Source: Synechocystis sp. PCC 6714
GTDB taxonomy: Bacteria > Cyanobacteriota > Cyanobacteriia > Cyanobacteriales > Microcystaceae
DNA length: 64,000 bases
Reading direction: 5' to 3'
Assembly: GCF_000478825.2 (NCBI RefSeq)
Contig: NZ_CP007542.1
Span: 1,736,001-1,800,000 of the forward strand
A program made the position numbers and the translations under genes. Every line of letters starts with the position of its first letter. The first letter of the stretch is position 1. Under the pieces are notes generated by a model. It was given only the letters and a program-made list of their open reading frames with translations, was not told the DNA's origin and searched no databases. Shown one piece after another: positions 63,944 to 64,000 of this stretch.

Positions 63944-64000
63944 ATGACTATTCCTTCTCTGCTCAAATTATCTTTGCCACTGGTCAGCAGTATTGCCCTC
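63944..64000 (+). CDS. Possible start of a gene with a signal peptide (cut by window end)
   Basis: From ATG 63944 the frame is open to the window end and codes MTIPSLLKLSLPLVSSIAL, which looks like a signal peptide or first membrane helix. Too little is visible to name it. Confidence 0.35.
   Translation, partial: MTIPSLLKLSLPLVSSIAL

Overview
The window looks like a chromosome segment of a unicellular cyanobacterium of the Synechocystis type. The evidence is the very frequent HIP1 palindrome (GCGATCGC, usually as GGCGATCGCC) and cyanobacterium-specific genes: BciB-type divinyl reductase, plant-type ferredoxin, CcsA, PacS, Tic20-like protein, TxlA, a group 2 sigma factor, and DUF1997, DUF2808, DUF3172 and DUF4079 proteins. 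Many products match, in length and order of motifs, proteins I remember from Synechocystis PCC 6803. This is recollection; no search was run.

Layout. 0-15 kb is mostly housekeeping: FTR1 iron permease (cut by the window edge), ligA, ruvB, a thiO-thiG fusion, bciB, a serine hydrolase coupled to cobD, prfB with a +1 programmed frameshift, and a ClC-CBS-USP chloride protein without the usual gating glutamate. 15-19 kb is a six-gene minus-strand run (secreted protein, peroxiredoxin, DUF2808, DUF4079, cupin, EamA) divergent from a LysR regulator. 20-27 kb is accessory in character: a DUF58 gene, a MazF-type toxin-antitoxin pair flanked by a duplicated piece of the DUF58 3' end, four prepilin-like genes, a hydrolase, an HpsJ-like membrane protein and an MshEN-like protein. 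I see no HIP1 site from about 20.64 to 26.16 kb.

27-40 kb holds pacS, fabD, a CheY-like regulator, a YbjN-like protein, hemW, nadD, folP coupled to a membrane glycosyltransferase, a SigD-like sigma factor, a DUF1997 gene and sfsA. At 40.4-40.7 kb two 95-bp MITE-like elements lie in and beside a Uma2-family pseudogene, and one insertion can be reconstructed to the base. 40.7-49.5 kb is on the minus strand: a transglutaminase-fold protein lacking catalytic Cys and His, a GIY-YIG-like protein, aroC, the secE-nusG-rplK-rplA-rplJ-rplL cluster with an L10 leader and attenuator, tRNA-Trp and rplS.

49.5-64 kb contains an alpha/beta hydrolase, a third 95-bp element, a large ComFB-domain protein, an orphan FtsH-type protease domain, a Tic20-like protein, ferredoxin, txlA, a three-gene module (coiled-coil GGDEF, SiaB-like kinase, STAS/SiaC-like protein), ccsA, two more 95-bp elements, an SGNH hydrolase, tsaB, a WecG-type glycosyltransferase and a large metallophosphoesterase.

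The least ordinary items are: (1) the GGDEF/SiaB/SiaC-like module, a candidate partner-switching pathway controlling c-di-GMP; with the ComFB and MshEN-like proteins it makes second-messenger signalling a recurring theme; (2) five 95-bp elements in two related subfamilies, all in convergent intergenic gaps; (3) the ClC and transglutaminase homologues with altered key residues; (4) the toxin-antitoxin pair inside a duplicated gene end.
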